This document shows positions 8,447 through 17,759 of a DNA stretch of 64,000 nt, in pieces. The stretch comes from Paracoccaceae bacterium (GTDB lineage Bacteria; Pseudomonadota; Alphaproteobacteria; Rhodobacterales; Rhodobacteraceae). Under the pieces are notes generated by a model. It had not been told where the DNA came from and searched no databases. It worked only from the letters and a program-made list of their open reading frames with translations. The stretch is taken from the NCBI GenBank assembly GCA_013214575.1, contig JABSSD010000003.1:1-64000 (forward strand), in the 5' to 3' direction. Every line of letters starts with the position of its first letter. The first letter of the stretch is position 1. Position numbers and translations under genes: made by a program.

Positions 8447-9556
8447 TTACCCGTTTCCCAAAACCACAAATGCGTTGTCTTCCCAGCTTAACCAGACCGG
8501 GCATTGATTTTCGCCATTGCCATTGGCCCGTTGCCGGTTCTGAACTGAGACGGCAACGGGCTTTGATACACCCTCGATACTGACATAATAATGGCTGCGT
8601 TCGCCTAAGTAGGCTGCATTGTCCAACCGGCCTTTTACCTGGTTGAAACCACTTTGCGCATCTCTGCTCAGTGACAGTTTTTCGGGTCGGATTGCGACGC
8701 AGACGGATTGGCCCGGTTTTAGATTTGGTGGAATGTTGCTGGTGCACAGATTGCCCAGTCCAACGGCCTCAATTTCTGCGCCGCCATTGGTCAATGCCTT
8801 AACCCTGCCGTCAAAGAAGTTCATGGTACCGATGAAGCTGGCCACCTCGCGGTTGATTGGGCTTTCATAAAGCCGTGTTGGGGTGTCCACCTGCAGGTCA
8901 CGCCCATTTGACATGACGGCCATGCGATCAGACAGGGTCAGCGCCTCTTCCTGATCGTGGGTGACGAACACAAAGGTGATCCCCACGGTTTTCTGCAAGG
9001 CGCGCAATTCCAGCTGCATCTGTTCGCGCAACTGCTTGTCGAGCGCACCAAGCGGTTCATCCAGCAACAGAACCTTTGGGCGCAAGATCAGCGAGCGAGC
9101 CAGTGCGATCCGTTGCCGTTGGCCGCCAGACAGTTGGTTGGCTTTGTGGTCGCCATAATCGGGAAGCTTGATCAGATCGAGCATTTCGTCAACCAATGCG
9201 TCGCGCTGGGCGCGGGGCAGTTTTTGTTTGCGCAGGCCATAGGCGATGTTGTCGCGCACATTAAGATGCGGGAAAATCGCATAGCTCTGAAACACCATGT
9301 TCACGGGCCGATGATGCGGCGGCACGCCTGACATCGGCTGGCCGTCGATATAGATCTCACCCGATGTCGGGTTTTCAAACCCTGCCAGCATTCGCAAAAG
9401 CGTTGTCTTGCCACATCCTGATGATCCCAGCAGCGAGAAAAACTCGCCATGTTTGATGTCGATGGACACATCATTGATAGCGTGAAACTTGCCAAAGTAC
9501 TTATTGACGTTTTGGATTGAAATGAAGGCATCGTTTTGCGTCATCTGGTCATTCAC
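8447..9556 (-). CDS. ABC transporter ATPase, PotA-type (importer 1)
   Basis: The protein has 369 residues, with Walker A GSSGCGKTTLL, Q-loop VFQSYAIFPH, signature LSGGQRQRIALAR, Walker B VLLLDEP and a C-terminal TOBE region. These are the marks of the spermidine/putrescine-type (PotA) family. It overlaps the permease gene upstream by 8 bp. With the two permeases and the binding protein it makes a complete importer whose operon continues into demethylases, so its cargo is probably a methylated amine or betaine rather than a polyamine. Confidence 0.9.
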   Translation of the reverse strand: MNDQMTQNDAFISIQNVNKYFGKFHAINDVSIDIKHGEFFSLLGSSGCGKTTLLRMLAGFENPTSGEIYIDGQPMSGVPPHHRPVNMVFQSYAIFPHLNVRDNIAYGLRKQKLPRAQRDALVDEMLDLIKLPDYGDHKANQLSGGQRQRIALARSLILRPKVLLLDEPLGALDKQLREQMQLELRALQKTVGITFVFVTHDQEEALTLSDRMAVMSNGRDLQVDTPTRLYESPINREVASFIGTMNFFDGRVKALTNGGAEIEAVGLGNLCTSNIPPNLKPGQSVCVAIRPEKLSLSRDAQSGFNQVKGRLDNAAYLGERSHYYVSIEGVSKPVAVSVQNRQRANGNGENQCPVWLSWEDNAFVVLGNG

Positions 9557-10364
9557 TATTCAAATCTGTGGCTTGCGTATCTCGGTTGAGCCACTGCCCG
9601 AGGAACACCAGGGCAAAGGACACGACCAGGATGATCGAAGCGAGGGCAAGGATGGATGGAAATTCCTTGGGAAAGCGCAACTGGCTCCAGATATACATGG
9701 GCAAGGTTGGATCGGTGCCGCTGAGGAAAAACGCCATGATGAATTCGTCAAAGGATACGGTGAAGGTCAGCAGCAGGCTGGCCAGAATGCCGGGAAATAC
9801 CATCGGGAAAGTGACCCGCCAGAATGTCCACCACGCGTTTTCGCCGAGATCGGCCGAGGCCTCTTCTACCGAGGGATCAAACCCTTCAAAGCGCGGGATC
9901 ATGGTGGCGATGGCAAAAGGCAGGCAAACGATAACGTGCCCAACGGTGACTGTGACAAGCGACAGCTGAATGCCCAGGCGGCTGATCAGAACCAGAAGCG
10001 CGACACCAAAGATGATACCTGGCACCACCAGAGGCAACATAATGAACCCGATCAATGGGCCTTTTCCGGGCAATCTGTATCGGGTGATCGCCTTGGCTGC
10101 GAATACCCCAAATCCGGTCGAGATGATCGAGGTGGTGATGCCAACCCGAAGACTGTTCATCAAGGCCGCCCAGACCGGCTCGCGGTCCATTAGCTCGACA
10201 TACCATTGGAAGGTGAAACCCGTCAGCGGGAATTTGACGTAGATCGAAGTGTTGAAGCTAAAGAGCGGCAAAAACAGCACCGGCAGATAGAGAACAACCA
10301 GAAACAGCGCCGCGTAGAACTGAAGCGGTCGGTTTGGCCGTTTGATATAGGAGTGCCGGCTCAT
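9549..10364 (-). CDS. ABC transporter permease, PotC-type (importer 1)
   Basis: This 271-residue inner-membrane protein has about six hydrophobic segments and the EAA loop region EEASADLGENAWWTFWRVTFP that couples to the ATPase. The position between PotB- and PotA-type genes, with 4-bp and 8-bp overlaps, supports one transcription unit. Family: binding-protein-dependent transport permease (BPD_transp_1). Confidence 0.88.
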   Translation of the reverse strand: MSRHSYIKRPNRPLQFYAALFLVVLYLPVLFLPLFSFNTSIYVKFPLTGFTFQWYVELMDREPVWAALMNSLRVGITTSIISTGFGVFAAKAITRYRLPGKGPLIGFIMLPLVVPGIIFGVALLVLISRLGIQLSLVTVTVGHVIVCLPFAIATMIPRFEGFDPSVEEASADLGENAWWTFWRVTFPMVFPGILASLLLTFTVSFDEFIMAFFLSGTDPTLPMYIWSQLRFPKEFPSILALASIILVVSFALVFLGQWLNRDTQATDLNSE

Positions 10365-11290
10365 GAAATGCGCTTTCTGACGAAATTGGCAATCAGCATG
10401 AAACTGACTGCAATCGCCCCTATTGATAGCATGAGAATGATCGACAGGGCGGCCCCCATGGGCCAGTTGTTGATGGCGCCAAACTGTTTCTGGATCAGGT
10501 TACCGATCATCGCTCCGTCCGGCCCGCCAAGAAGGGTCGGGGTAATGTAGTCTCCGGTGGTGGGGATGAAAATTAGCAAGCTGGCCGAAATGACCCCTGG
10601 CAGTGACAAAGGTAGGGTAATCCGCAGGAAACGTGCGATAGGACCATCACCAAGATCAGTTGCAGCCTCTAACAGAGATTTGTCGATTTTTTCCAGCGAC
10701 ACATACATTGGCAAGATGGCGAAGGCTGCCCAGGCATGAGCCAGAGTGATGACAACGGCTGACTGGCTGTAAAGCAGAAACTCGAGCGGAGCCTCAATCA
10801 AGCCCAGGTTCATCAGGGCTGAATTGATCACACCGTGGTAGCCCAGTACCACTTTCCATGCGAACACGCGCAATAGATAGCTGGTCCAGAACGGCAAGGT
10901 TATCAGCACGATCCACATCATCTTGTTGCGGTGGACATGGAACGCGACAAAGTAGGCCATCGGATAAGAGAGAATTACGGTGGCCATGGTGGCCATGCCT
11001 GACATCCACAGAGAGCGCCGAAGCAGCGCGCCGTAAATCGGGCGCTCTGCGGCCATTTGGTAGTTCGCGGTGGTGGCCGTGGTGTCAAAGCCAAACCCCA
11101 CCTGGGTCCAGAAACTCATGACGACCAGAATTCCAATTGGCACCAGAATGCCAACCGCCATGATGAATAGCGTCGGCGACAGCAGAGTGAACCCACGCGC
11201 TGCCTCAGATCGCTGCAGCAGCGCCCCGAGCCGGCTGGTTTTGCGCAAACCTGTCGCGTCGTCCGGCATGGGGCCGTTGGTTATGCTCAT
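10361..11290 (-). CDS. ABC transporter permease, PotB-type (importer 1)
   Basis: From the ATG at 11290 (GGAG about 10 bp upstream) the protein has 309 residues, with a cytoplasmic N-terminus, a first membrane helix in the FIMAVGILVPIGI region, and the EAA loop LLEAATDLGDGPIARFLRITLP. An upstream in-frame start at 11323 exists but lacks a ribosome site. Its 3' end overlaps the next permease by 4 bp. It forms the heterodimeric channel with the PotC-type partner. Confidence 0.87.
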   Translation of the reverse strand: MSITNGPMPDDATGLRKTSRLGALLQRSEAARGFTLLSPTLFIMAVGILVPIGILVVMSFWTQVGFGFDTTATTANYQMAAERPIYGALLRRSLWMSGMATMATVILSYPMAYFVAFHVHRNKMMWIVLITLPFWTSYLLRVFAWKVVLGYHGVINSALMNLGLIEAPLEFLLYSQSAVVITLAHAWAAFAILPMYVSLEKIDKSLLEAATDLGDGPIARFLRITLPLSLPGVISASLLIFIPTTGDYITPTLLGGPDGAMIGNLIQKQFGAINNWPMGAALSIILMLSIGAIAVSFMLIANFVRKRIS

Positions 11291-11393
11291 GTCGGGGGGA
11301 CTCCAAAACAAGACTGGCGGCAAGACTTAGATTTGATCTCATGTTCCGCGCCGTCCGGCACAATTGTACCCTTCAGGCACGGAACGAAGAGCA

Positions 11394-12515
11394 TCAGAAA
11401 CCTGATTTGATTTCCTCAAAGAGAGTATTCATCTTGGTTTCCCATTGCTGTGATTGTGGGATCTGGAAATGACCGCCTGCCAGGATATCGGCGGGTGTCT
11501 TGCTCAGGCCAAGACCCTGTAGCGTTTCGTCGTCAAACCCGTCGAATGCTTTGATGTTGGAATGGCCATAGCCGTAATCGCTGATCATGAACTTGCCGGA
11601 CTCAACACTCAGCAACGAGTCGATAATGTCGTAGGCAAGATCCAGGTTGGGCGCATCCTTATGGATCATCAAACCGCAGACCCAGGTCAGCGCGCCTTCT
11701 TTGGGCTTGGCAAAACGCACTGGAACCCCATCGGCTTGCAGCAGGGCCGCTGAGCTGTTCCAGGTCATCGCAGCGACCAGTTCACCCGAGGCAAGCGCCT
11801 GTTCCAGAGTTGTGGTGTCATCGGTATAAAGCCGGATCAGCGGGCGCTGGGCGCGCATCACGGCCGCGATTTTTTCAAAGGCGTCTGGCGTATCTATTTC
11901 CGTGAGTGGCACGCCAGCCTTGATCGCGCCACACCACCAGGCATCGCCGCCTGAGGCGAGGCTACCAAGCCGCCCCTTGTAACGTTCGTCCCAGAGCATA
12001 TCCCAGGATTCCTCGCCCTCGACTTCGAACATGTCGGTGCGATAGGTAATGGAGGTCTGGCCCCAGTCAAACGGTGCCAGATATGGTTTTCCGTCAACGA
12101 TGTTGCCCTTTAGATCATAAAGCTCAGGCATCACATCAGCCCAGTTCGACAGCCGCGATGTATCAATTGGCTGGAACAGACCCGAGGCAATCCAGCGTGG
12201 AATGCCGGAATTGCAGGGGTGCGATACATCAACGACGTAGCCTCCGAGCATTTTTGTCAGCGCCTCTTCGGCCCCACCAAAGACGGCAAAGTTTGGCAAC
12301 TCACCATGCTTTTCCTTATAGGGTGCAAACAACTCTGGTATGTCGTAGCCCCCCCAGGTGAAGAAGGTACCCTGGTCGGCTGCCGCCGCCCCCGCCTTGC
12401 GGGTGGCCAGCGGCGTGGTCATCACCCCAATTCCTGCCGCCATGAGCGATGTGGTGAATTTTCGGCGACTCAACTTACCTTCTTTGAGTGAGCCGAGCTG
12501 ATCAATTACATCCAT
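11394..12515 (-). CDS. Extracellular solute-binding protein, PotD-type (importer 1)
   Basis: This 373-residue protein begins with a Tat-like leader: SRRKFTTSLMAAGIG at about 16-30, then an AxA-like cleavage region near residue 45. The mature part resembles family 1/PotD periplasmic binding proteins (TFFTWGGYDIPELFAPY, then a hinge with WNSSAALL). A GGGAG ribosome site precedes the ATG. As first gene of the minus-strand operon it sets uptake specificity; the ligand is not readable from sequence. Confidence 0.88.
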   Translation of the reverse strand: MDVIDQLGSLKEGKLSRRKFTTSLMAAGIGVMTTPLATRKAGAAAADQGTFFTWGGYDIPELFAPYKEKHGELPNFAVFGGAEEALTKMLGGYVVDVSHPCNSGIPRWIASGLFQPIDTSRLSNWADVMPELYDLKGNIVDGKPYLAPFDWGQTSITYRTDMFEVEGEESWDMLWDERYKGRLGSLASGGDAWWCGAIKAGVPLTEIDTPDAFEKIAAVMRAQRPLIRLYTDDTTTLEQALASGELVAAMTWNSSAALLQADGVPVRFAKPKEGALTWVCGLMIHKDAPNLDLAYDIIDSLLSVESGKFMISDYGYGHSNIKAFDGFDDETLQGLGLSKTPADILAGGHFQIPQSQQWETKMNTLFEEIKSGF

Positions 12516-12645
12516 TCTGCAGTCTCCCTGATGTCGCGCACCTCCAAGCGAGGCGTTATCTCCTTGAGCTTCTAAAAGCGGTCTTAATCGCCCTTATTGT
12601 TTGCACCCGAATTACTGTTTGTGAGTGCAATTTAGTTTTCTATCA

Positions 12646-12663
12646 ATTGAACATTCATTCAAT
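12646..12663. promoter_or_regulatory. Candidate TetR operator in divergent promoter region
   Basis: ATTGAA at 12646-12651 and TTCAAT at 12658-12663 form an inverted repeat around CATTCA. It lies in the 304-bp gap between the divergent binding-protein and DMGDH-type genes. Size and symmetry fit a BetI/TetR operator, and the only regulator in the unit is the BetI-like gene at 7736. No other gene is visible in 12516-12819. Confidence 0.45.
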
Positions 12664-12819
12664 GAGTGGGTTGCTTTCTGAGTCGAGTCAAGTCAGAACT
12701 TTGTTTATGCAGCATCGTAAAGGATGGCATCGTGCGGTTGGGCGATGTGATCTCAAAAATTTAAGAACCGTTGGCGCTCGGCAAGTGCTGACCAGTAGAC
12801 GAATACAAGGACGACTTCG

Positions 12820-15276
12820 ATGACATCCCTTCCCACTCATGCGCAAACCGTAATCATTGGCGGCGGTTCCATTGGCTGTAACACCGCCTATCACCTGACC
12901 AAACTGGGCATGCGTGATGTTGTGGTGCTTGAGCGCAATCAGCTGACCAGCGGCACCACTTGGCATGCCGCAGGGCTGATCGTGGCGGGGCTTCTGAAGA
13001 CCGAGGCCGAATGCGAGATCTACACCCATGGACGCGATCTATATGCCAATCTGGAACAGGAAACCGGTGTCCCAACCGGCTTTCGTGATGTGGGTTACCT
13101 GCAGATTGCCAACAACGCCGAGCGGGTGCACGAGATGCGCAGGCTGGCGCCGTTTATGCGTCGCCATGGGATCAACATCCACGAGGTCTCGCCACAGGAA
13201 GCCGCTGACCTGTTTCCGATTGGGGATCTTTCGGATGTTATGGCAGGTTTCTACATCCCCGAGGACGGCCGGGCCAATCCGGTGGACCTTACCATGTCGC
13301 TGGCCAAGGGCGCACGGATGGGCGGGGCGAAGATATTTGAAGGTGTCACGGCCTCCGAAATCATTGCATCGAACGGCACCGCTACCGGTGTCCGCACCGC
13401 CGATGGTCAGATGATCACCGCCGAAAACGTCGTCATCTGCGGCGGCATGTGGTCGCGCCAATTGGGGGCCAAGGCTGGGATTAACCTGCCGCTGCAGGCC
13501 GCTGAGCATTACTACCTGATCACCGAAAACGTGCCCGGCCTCAGCCGCGATCTGCCAGTGCTGGAAGATCCTTCGACCTATACCTACTACCGCGAGGAAG
13601 TGGGCGGGCTGATGCTGGGCCTGTTTGAGCCTGGTGCCGCGCCGTGGAAATTGGACGGTATCCCCGATGATTTCTCATTTGGTGAGATCGAACCCGACTG
13701 GGACCGGGTTGGCGCGCATCTGGAAAAAGCCTATTCCCGGGTGCCATCAGTTCTGGATATTGGTGTGCGCAAACTGTTCTGCGGACCCGAAAGCTTCACC
13801 CCCGACCTTGCGCCGCTGGTGGGCGAGACGCCAGAACTTCGCAAGTGTTTCGTGGCTTGTGGGATGAACAGCCTCGGCATTTTGAATGGGGCAGGGACCG
13901 GCAATGTGCTGGCCCATTGGATTGTCGACGGGCACCCACCCATTGATGTGACGGGCATCAACGTCAACCGCTTTACCCGACACGAGGCAACCCGCGCATT
14001 CCGCCGGGATCGCGGGCCAGAGCTGCTGGGCAAACTGTTCGGCCAGCACTACCACAACGAGGGATTTGAAACCGCGCGCGACCTGAAACGCTCGGTTCTG
14101 CATGACCGATTGGCGGCCTCGGGGGCTTACTTCGGCGAAGGTCACGGCTGGGAAATGCCCGACTGGTTTGCGCCCAGCCCCGAGCAGGCAAAGATCGAGA
14201 CATACAGCTGGCACCGTCAGAACTGGTTTGACTGGCACGCCGAAGAACACCGCGCCGCGCGTGAGGATGTCATCATCATGGATATGTCTGCCATGTCCAA
14301 GTTCCAGGTCGAGGGCCCCGATGCGCTTGCCTTGATGAGCCGCCTCAGCTGTAACGATGTGGATGTGGAGGCAGGCCGTCTGGTTTATACGGCCTGGGTC
14401 AATGAACAGGGCGGGTTTGAGGCCGACCTGACGGTGACGCGACTGGCCGATGATCGCTTCATGGTGGTGGTCGGTGAAAACAGCCACGGCCATACATTGA
14501 TGCGGATGAAGCGGCATATCCTGGAGGCTGAGGTGGTGGTGATCACCGATCTCACCCCGGCGATCACTCAGATCAACATTCACGGCCCCAAGGCGCGACT
14601 GCTGATGGAGAAAGTGACCAGCGCCGATATGTCGAACGAGGCGTTCGCCTTTATGACCTGTCAGGACATCGACGTGGGCTACTGGATGGTCAAGGCGTTC
14701 CGCGTGACCTTTGTCGGCGAGTTGGGCTGGGAGCTTCAGGTGCCGTCTTATGCGGCTGTTCAGATCTATGACCTGCTCAAAGAGGCAGGCCAGGAATTTG
14801 GCCTCCGTGATGCGGGTATGCAGACGTTGAACAGCCTGCGGTTGGAGAAGGCTTACCGCGATTTTGGTCTGGACGTAGACAATACTGACAACCCAATTGA
14901 GGCGGGCCTCGGCTTTGCTGTGAAACTGGACAAACCTGGCGGTTTTATCGGCCGTGACGCCTTGGCTGCAATCAAGGAAAAGGGCGTGCCCAGCACCCGG
15001 ATGCTGCAGTTCCTGCTGCAAGACCCTGAGCCACTTCTCTATGGCAATGAGCTGATCTATCTGGACGGCCAGGAGGTTGGTTACATGCAGATTGGTGGCT
15101 ATGGCCATACGCTTGGTGGGGCTGTCGGGATAGGCTTTGTCGAACTGGATAGGCCGCTGACGGCAGAGATCGTCAGAACTGGCAATTGGCAACTGGAGGT
15201 CGCCGGTGAACGCTATCTGGCAACCGCTTCTCTCAGGCCACTGTTTGACCCCAAGATGGAGCGAATAAAATGCTGA
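12820..15276 (+). CDS. Dimethylglycine/sarcosine dehydrogenase-type FAD oxidoreductase fused to a GcvT folate domain
   Basis: The 818-residue protein starts with a DAO-type FAD domain (VIIGGGSIGCNTAYHL at 11-26) and carries TTWHAAGL, whose His49 matches the residue covalently linked to FAD in mammalian DMGDH. A second half from about 430 reads as an aminomethyltransferase (GcvT) domain with C-terminal barrel. Such fusions oxidise N-methyl groups and pass the one-carbon unit to tetrahydrofolate. It is divergent from the ABC/demethylase operon, has an AAGGA ribosome site, and overlaps the GNAT gene by 7 bp. It probably takes the product of the TMADH-like demethylases one step further. Confidence 0.9.
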   Translation: MTSLPTHAQTVIIGGGSIGCNTAYHLTKLGMRDVVVLERNQLTSGTTWHAAGLIVAGLLKTEAECEIYTHGRDLYANLEQETGVPTGFRDVGYLQIANNAERVHEMRRLAPFMRRHGINIHEVSPQEAADLFPIGDLSDVMAGFYIPEDGRANPVDLTMSLAKGARMGGAKIFEGVTASEIIASNGTATGVRTADGQMITAENVVICGGMWSRQLGAKAGINLPLQAAEHYYLITENVPGLSRDLPVLEDPSTYTYYREEVGGLMLGLFEPGAAPWKLDGIPDDFSFGEIEPDWDRVGAHLEKAYSRVPSVLDIGVRKLFCGPESFTPDLAPLVGETPELRKCFVACGMNSLGILNGAGTGNVLAHWIVDGHPPIDVTGINVNRFTRHEATRAFRRDRGPELLGKLFGQHYHNEGFETARDLKRSVLHDRLAASGAYFGEGHGWEMPDWFAPSPEQAKIETYSWHRQNWFDWHAEEHRAAREDVIIMDMSAMSKFQVEGPDALALMSRLSCNDVDVEAGRLVYTAWVNEQGGFEADLTVTRLADDRFMVVVGENSHGHTLMRMKRHILEAEVVVITDLTPAITQINIHGPKARLLMEKVTSADMSNEAFAFMTCQDIDVGYWMVKAFRVTFVGELGWELQVPSYAAVQIYDLLKEAGQEFGLRDAGMQTLNSLRLEKAYRDFGLDVDNTDNPIEAGLGFAVKLDKPGGFIGRDALAAIKEKGVPSTRMLQFLLQDPEPLLYGNELIYLDGQEVGYMQIGGYGHTLGGAVGIGFVELDRPLTAEIVRTGNWQLEVAGERYLATASLRPLFDPKMERIKC

Positions 15277-15737
15277 GCAGCAAACCCAGCGGCAACCTGA
15301 CGATCCGCGTACTGGCCGCTGAAGACCAACCCGAATGGCGGCGGCTATGGGCCGCCTACCTGGAATTCTACCAGACAACGGTTGACGAAGAGGTCTACCA
15401 GGTCGCGTTTGAACGGCTTCTTTGCCAAGGAACCGGAGAGTTTCAGGGCTTTGTTGCCGAGGTCGATGGTCAACTTGTCGGGCTGGCCCACTTCCTGTTT
15501 CACCGGACGCTCTGGAGTATTGAGGACACCTGTTACCTGATGGATTTGTTTGTCGATCCCGGCCGACGGGGCGGCGGAATAGGCCGGGCGTTGATCGGGG
15601 CTGTGCACGGCGCAGCAAAAGCCAATGGTATTCCGGGCACCTATTGGTTGACGGAGGAAACAAACAACATAGGCCGAATGCTTTACGACCAAGTCGCCGA
15701 GCAGACACCCTTTATCGTTTACGAGAAACGCGACTGA
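15270..15737 (+). CDS. GNAT-family N-acetyltransferase
   Basis: In this 155-residue single-domain protein the acetyl-CoA pyrophosphate-binding motif A is visible as LFVDPGRRGGGIGRAL at about 91-106, followed by the FAA-type helix ending in a WLTEETNN segment. The start overlaps the oxidoreductase stop by 7 bp, so the two are co-translated. Acceptor unknown; from context it could acylate an amine intermediate or a toxic primary amine. Confidence 0.85.
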   Translation: MLSSKPSGNLTIRVLAAEDQPEWRRLWAAYLEFYQTTVDEEVYQVAFERLLCQGTGEFQGFVAEVDGQLVGLAHFLFHRTLWSIEDTCYLMDLFVDPGRRGGGIGRALIGAVHGAAKANGIPGTYWLTEETNNIGRMLYDQVAEQTPFIVYEKRD

Positions 15738-15768
15738 CGTTTCAGGAACAGAGATCAAAGAGGTTGTT

Positions 15769-16101
15769 GTGCATTATTTCTACCTGCTGTTGGCAATACT
15801 CACCGAAACCGCCGCGACATTGGCGCTTCAGGCCAGTGCACAGTTCACCCGGCTGGGACCCTCGGTCATCGTCGTTTTGGGCTATGGCGCTTCGTTCTAT
15901 TTCATGGCGCTGACGCTTAAAGTTTTGCCAGTTGGTATCGTCTATGCCATCTGGTCGGGCATTGGCATCGTGCTGATCGCGGGCTTGGGAAAGGTGATCT
16001 TCAAACAGGATCTCGATCTGCCTGCCTACATTGGCATCACCTTTATTCTGATTGGAATTGTGGTGATACAGCTTTTTTCAAAAACGGCGACCCATAGCTG
16101 A
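15769..16101 (+). CDS. Small multidrug resistance (SMR/EmrE-type) transporter
   Basis: The protein has 110 residues, four hydrophobic segments and the essential membrane glutamate at Glu13 in LAILTETAATL (Glu14 of EmrE). The signature VYAIWSGIGIVLI is present at about 62-74. The start is GTG. SMR dimers exchange protons for quaternary ammonium cations, which fits an operon handling methylated amines: it could expel excess substrate or a guanidinium-like product. It closes the plus-strand unit and converges on the SDR gene. Confidence 0.9.
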   Translation: MHYFYLLLAILTETAATLALQASAQFTRLGPSVIVVLGYGASFYFMALTLKVLPVGIVYAIWSGIGIVLIAGLGKVIFKQDLDLPAYIGITFILIGIVVIQLFSKTATHS

Positions 16102-16147
16102 GCAGTGAGATTGCAGCGCAGGTTTTGCCCTCGGCACAGTTGGTTCA

Positions 16148-16939
16148 TCAGCCCTTGGCGTACCAGCCATTGTCGACATAGGTGGCGGTTCCGTTGACAA
16201 AGCTGGCCTCGTCTGAGGCCAGGAAAACCACAGCGGCGGCCACTTCCTCGGGATAACAGATACGGCCCTGTGTTGCGGCCATCCCGGAATCTTCCCATTC
16301 CTGCCCAGCTGCGTCCAACGCGGCGATTTCCTTCAACCCGTGGGCCGTTTCGACAAATCCGGGGCACACAGCATTGCAGCGAATGCCTGCATCCCGGTAT
16401 TCGGTTGAAATGGTGCGCGCCAGTTGAAGCACCGCGCCCTTGGACATGCAGTAGACAGATTCCAGCGCATAGCCCCGCTCAGCCGCAATTGAGGAGGTGA
16501 TGACAATGGATCCGCCGCCATTGTCGCTCATTTCTTTGACGGCACGGCGGCAGACAAGGAACGCGGATTTGACGTTTATGTCCATCAGCCGGTCATATTC
16601 ATCCTCGGTTGTTTCATGCAGCGCTTTTACGATGATTGTGCCTGCGTGATTGAACAGAACATTGTACGGTCCAAACGCGTCAATCGCGCCGTCAAACGCC
16701 CGGTCAATTTCGGTGACCTTGGTGACATCCGCGTGGAAAAATTCCGCCTCACCACCCGTTTCGCGGATCATGTCCACGGTCTTTTGACCCTCAATGTCCT
16801 GAATATCAAAGATGCTGACTTTGGCGCCCTCCCGTGCAAACGCCAGAGCCGTCGAGCGACCCATGCCAGTCGCACCGCCGGTGATGACAGCAATTTTACC
16901 CGCCAAGCGGCCATTTGAGTTCTGTGTGGTTTGGGTCAT
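16148..16939 (-). CDS. Short-chain dehydrogenase/reductase (SDR), classical type
   Basis: From the ATG at 16939 (GGAG about 9 bp upstream) it has 263 residues. The cofactor motif TGGATGMGRST and the active-site Tyr-x3-Lys in YCMSK, preceded by Ser in ITSSIAAE, are complete, as is a late NGTATYVDNGWYAKG C-terminus. It is the last gene of the second ABC operon. Acidic FDIQD after the second strand points to NAD(H). Substrate unknown; an alcohol or hydroxy acid intermediate of the imported compound is likely. Confidence 0.85.
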   Translation of the reverse strand: MTQTTQNSNGRLAGKIAVITGGATGMGRSTALAFAREGAKVSIFDIQDIEGQKTVDMIRETGGEAEFFHADVTKVTEIDRAFDGAIDAFGPYNVLFNHAGTIIVKALHETTEDEYDRLMDINVKSAFLVCRRAVKEMSDNGGGSIVITSSIAAERGYALESVYCMSKGAVLQLARTISTEYRDAGIRCNAVCPGFVETAHGLKEIAALDAAGQEWEDSGMAATQGRICYPEEVAAAVVFLASDEASFVNGTATYVDNGWYAKG

Positions 16940-16961
16940 CAATTGCGTCTCCGAGAGTAGA

Positions 16962-17759
16962 TCAAATGCATTCGCCACCATCGATGACCAGGGCGTGGCC
17001 AGTCATGAATGTGGACATGTCCGAGGCCAGGAACAAAATGGAATCGGCGATTTCATCCGTGGTTCCCCAGCGCCCCATTGGAATTGTCCGGGACACATAG
17101 CTTTCCAGCTTGTCGCGCCCCCCCATCTGCGTCTCAAAGCCCGCATTAAACGGGGTATCGATAAAACCGGGACACAGCGTGTTGCAGCGGATGTTGTGTT
17201 TGGCATAATCGGCGGCCATTTGACGGGTCATCGCCACCACCGCATGTTTGGTGGTGGCATAGGCAATCATTTCACGATCATACTGCACGCCCGAGTTGGA
17301 CGAGGTGATGATGATGCTGCCACCGCCCTGGGCTCGCATGTGTCCAACTGCTGAGCGGGCCGCTATAAAATGCGCTCGCACATTCAATTTCCACGACATC
17401 TCCATGCCGTCGAGCGGAACTTGCTCCAGATTGCCTTCCACTTGATAGCCGGCATGGGAATGAAGCACATCCAGCCGACCATATGTCTCAACAGTTTCAT
17501 CAATCAAAGCTTTGATCGCCTGATCATCGGTGACATCAAGACCGGCTGATGTGGCCTTCACACCCTCTGCGTTCAAGTCGGCGACAACCTGCGCGGCTTT
17601 TTCAGGGTCGAGATCGGTAATAATAACCTGCGCCCCATGCCGCGCCATCGCCATGGCACCGGCGCGCCCGATACCGGAGCCCGCCCCGGTGACCAGTGCA
17701 ACTTTGCCCAGCAACAGGGGATAGGCATGTTGGCTTGCCGACGCTTGAGAAAGTGTCAT
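16962..17759 (-). CDS. Short-chain dehydrogenase/reductase (SDR), classical type
   Basis: This 265-residue protein carries TGAGSGIGRAGA for cofactor binding, an Asp-rich ITDLD after strand 2 that indicates NAD preference, and the catalytic Ser (ITSSNSG) with YATTK. It overlaps the PotC-type permease upstream by 4 bp and precedes the other SDR by 22 bp. Two SDRs in one transporter operon suggest sequential oxidations of the imported substrate. Confidence 0.85.
   Translation of the reverse strand: MTLSQASASQHAYPLLLGKVALVTGAGSGIGRAGAMAMARHGAQVIITDLDPEKAAQVVADLNAEGVKATSAGLDVTDDQAIKALIDETVETYGRLDVLHSHAGYQVEGNLEQVPLDGMEMSWKLNVRAHFIAARSAVGHMRAQGGGSIIITSSNSGVQYDREMIAYATTKHAVVAMTRQMAADYAKHNIRCNTLCPGFIDTPFNAGFETQMGGRDKLESYVSRTIPMGRWGTTDEIADSILFLASDMSTFMTGHALVIDGGECI

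Noticed and set aside
13747-15708. 653-codon minus-strand open frame opposite the DMGDH-type gene
   Set aside because: It is antisense to a well-supported FAD/GcvT gene and a GNAT gene, has low-complexity composition and no family resemblance; high-GC codon bias explains its length.
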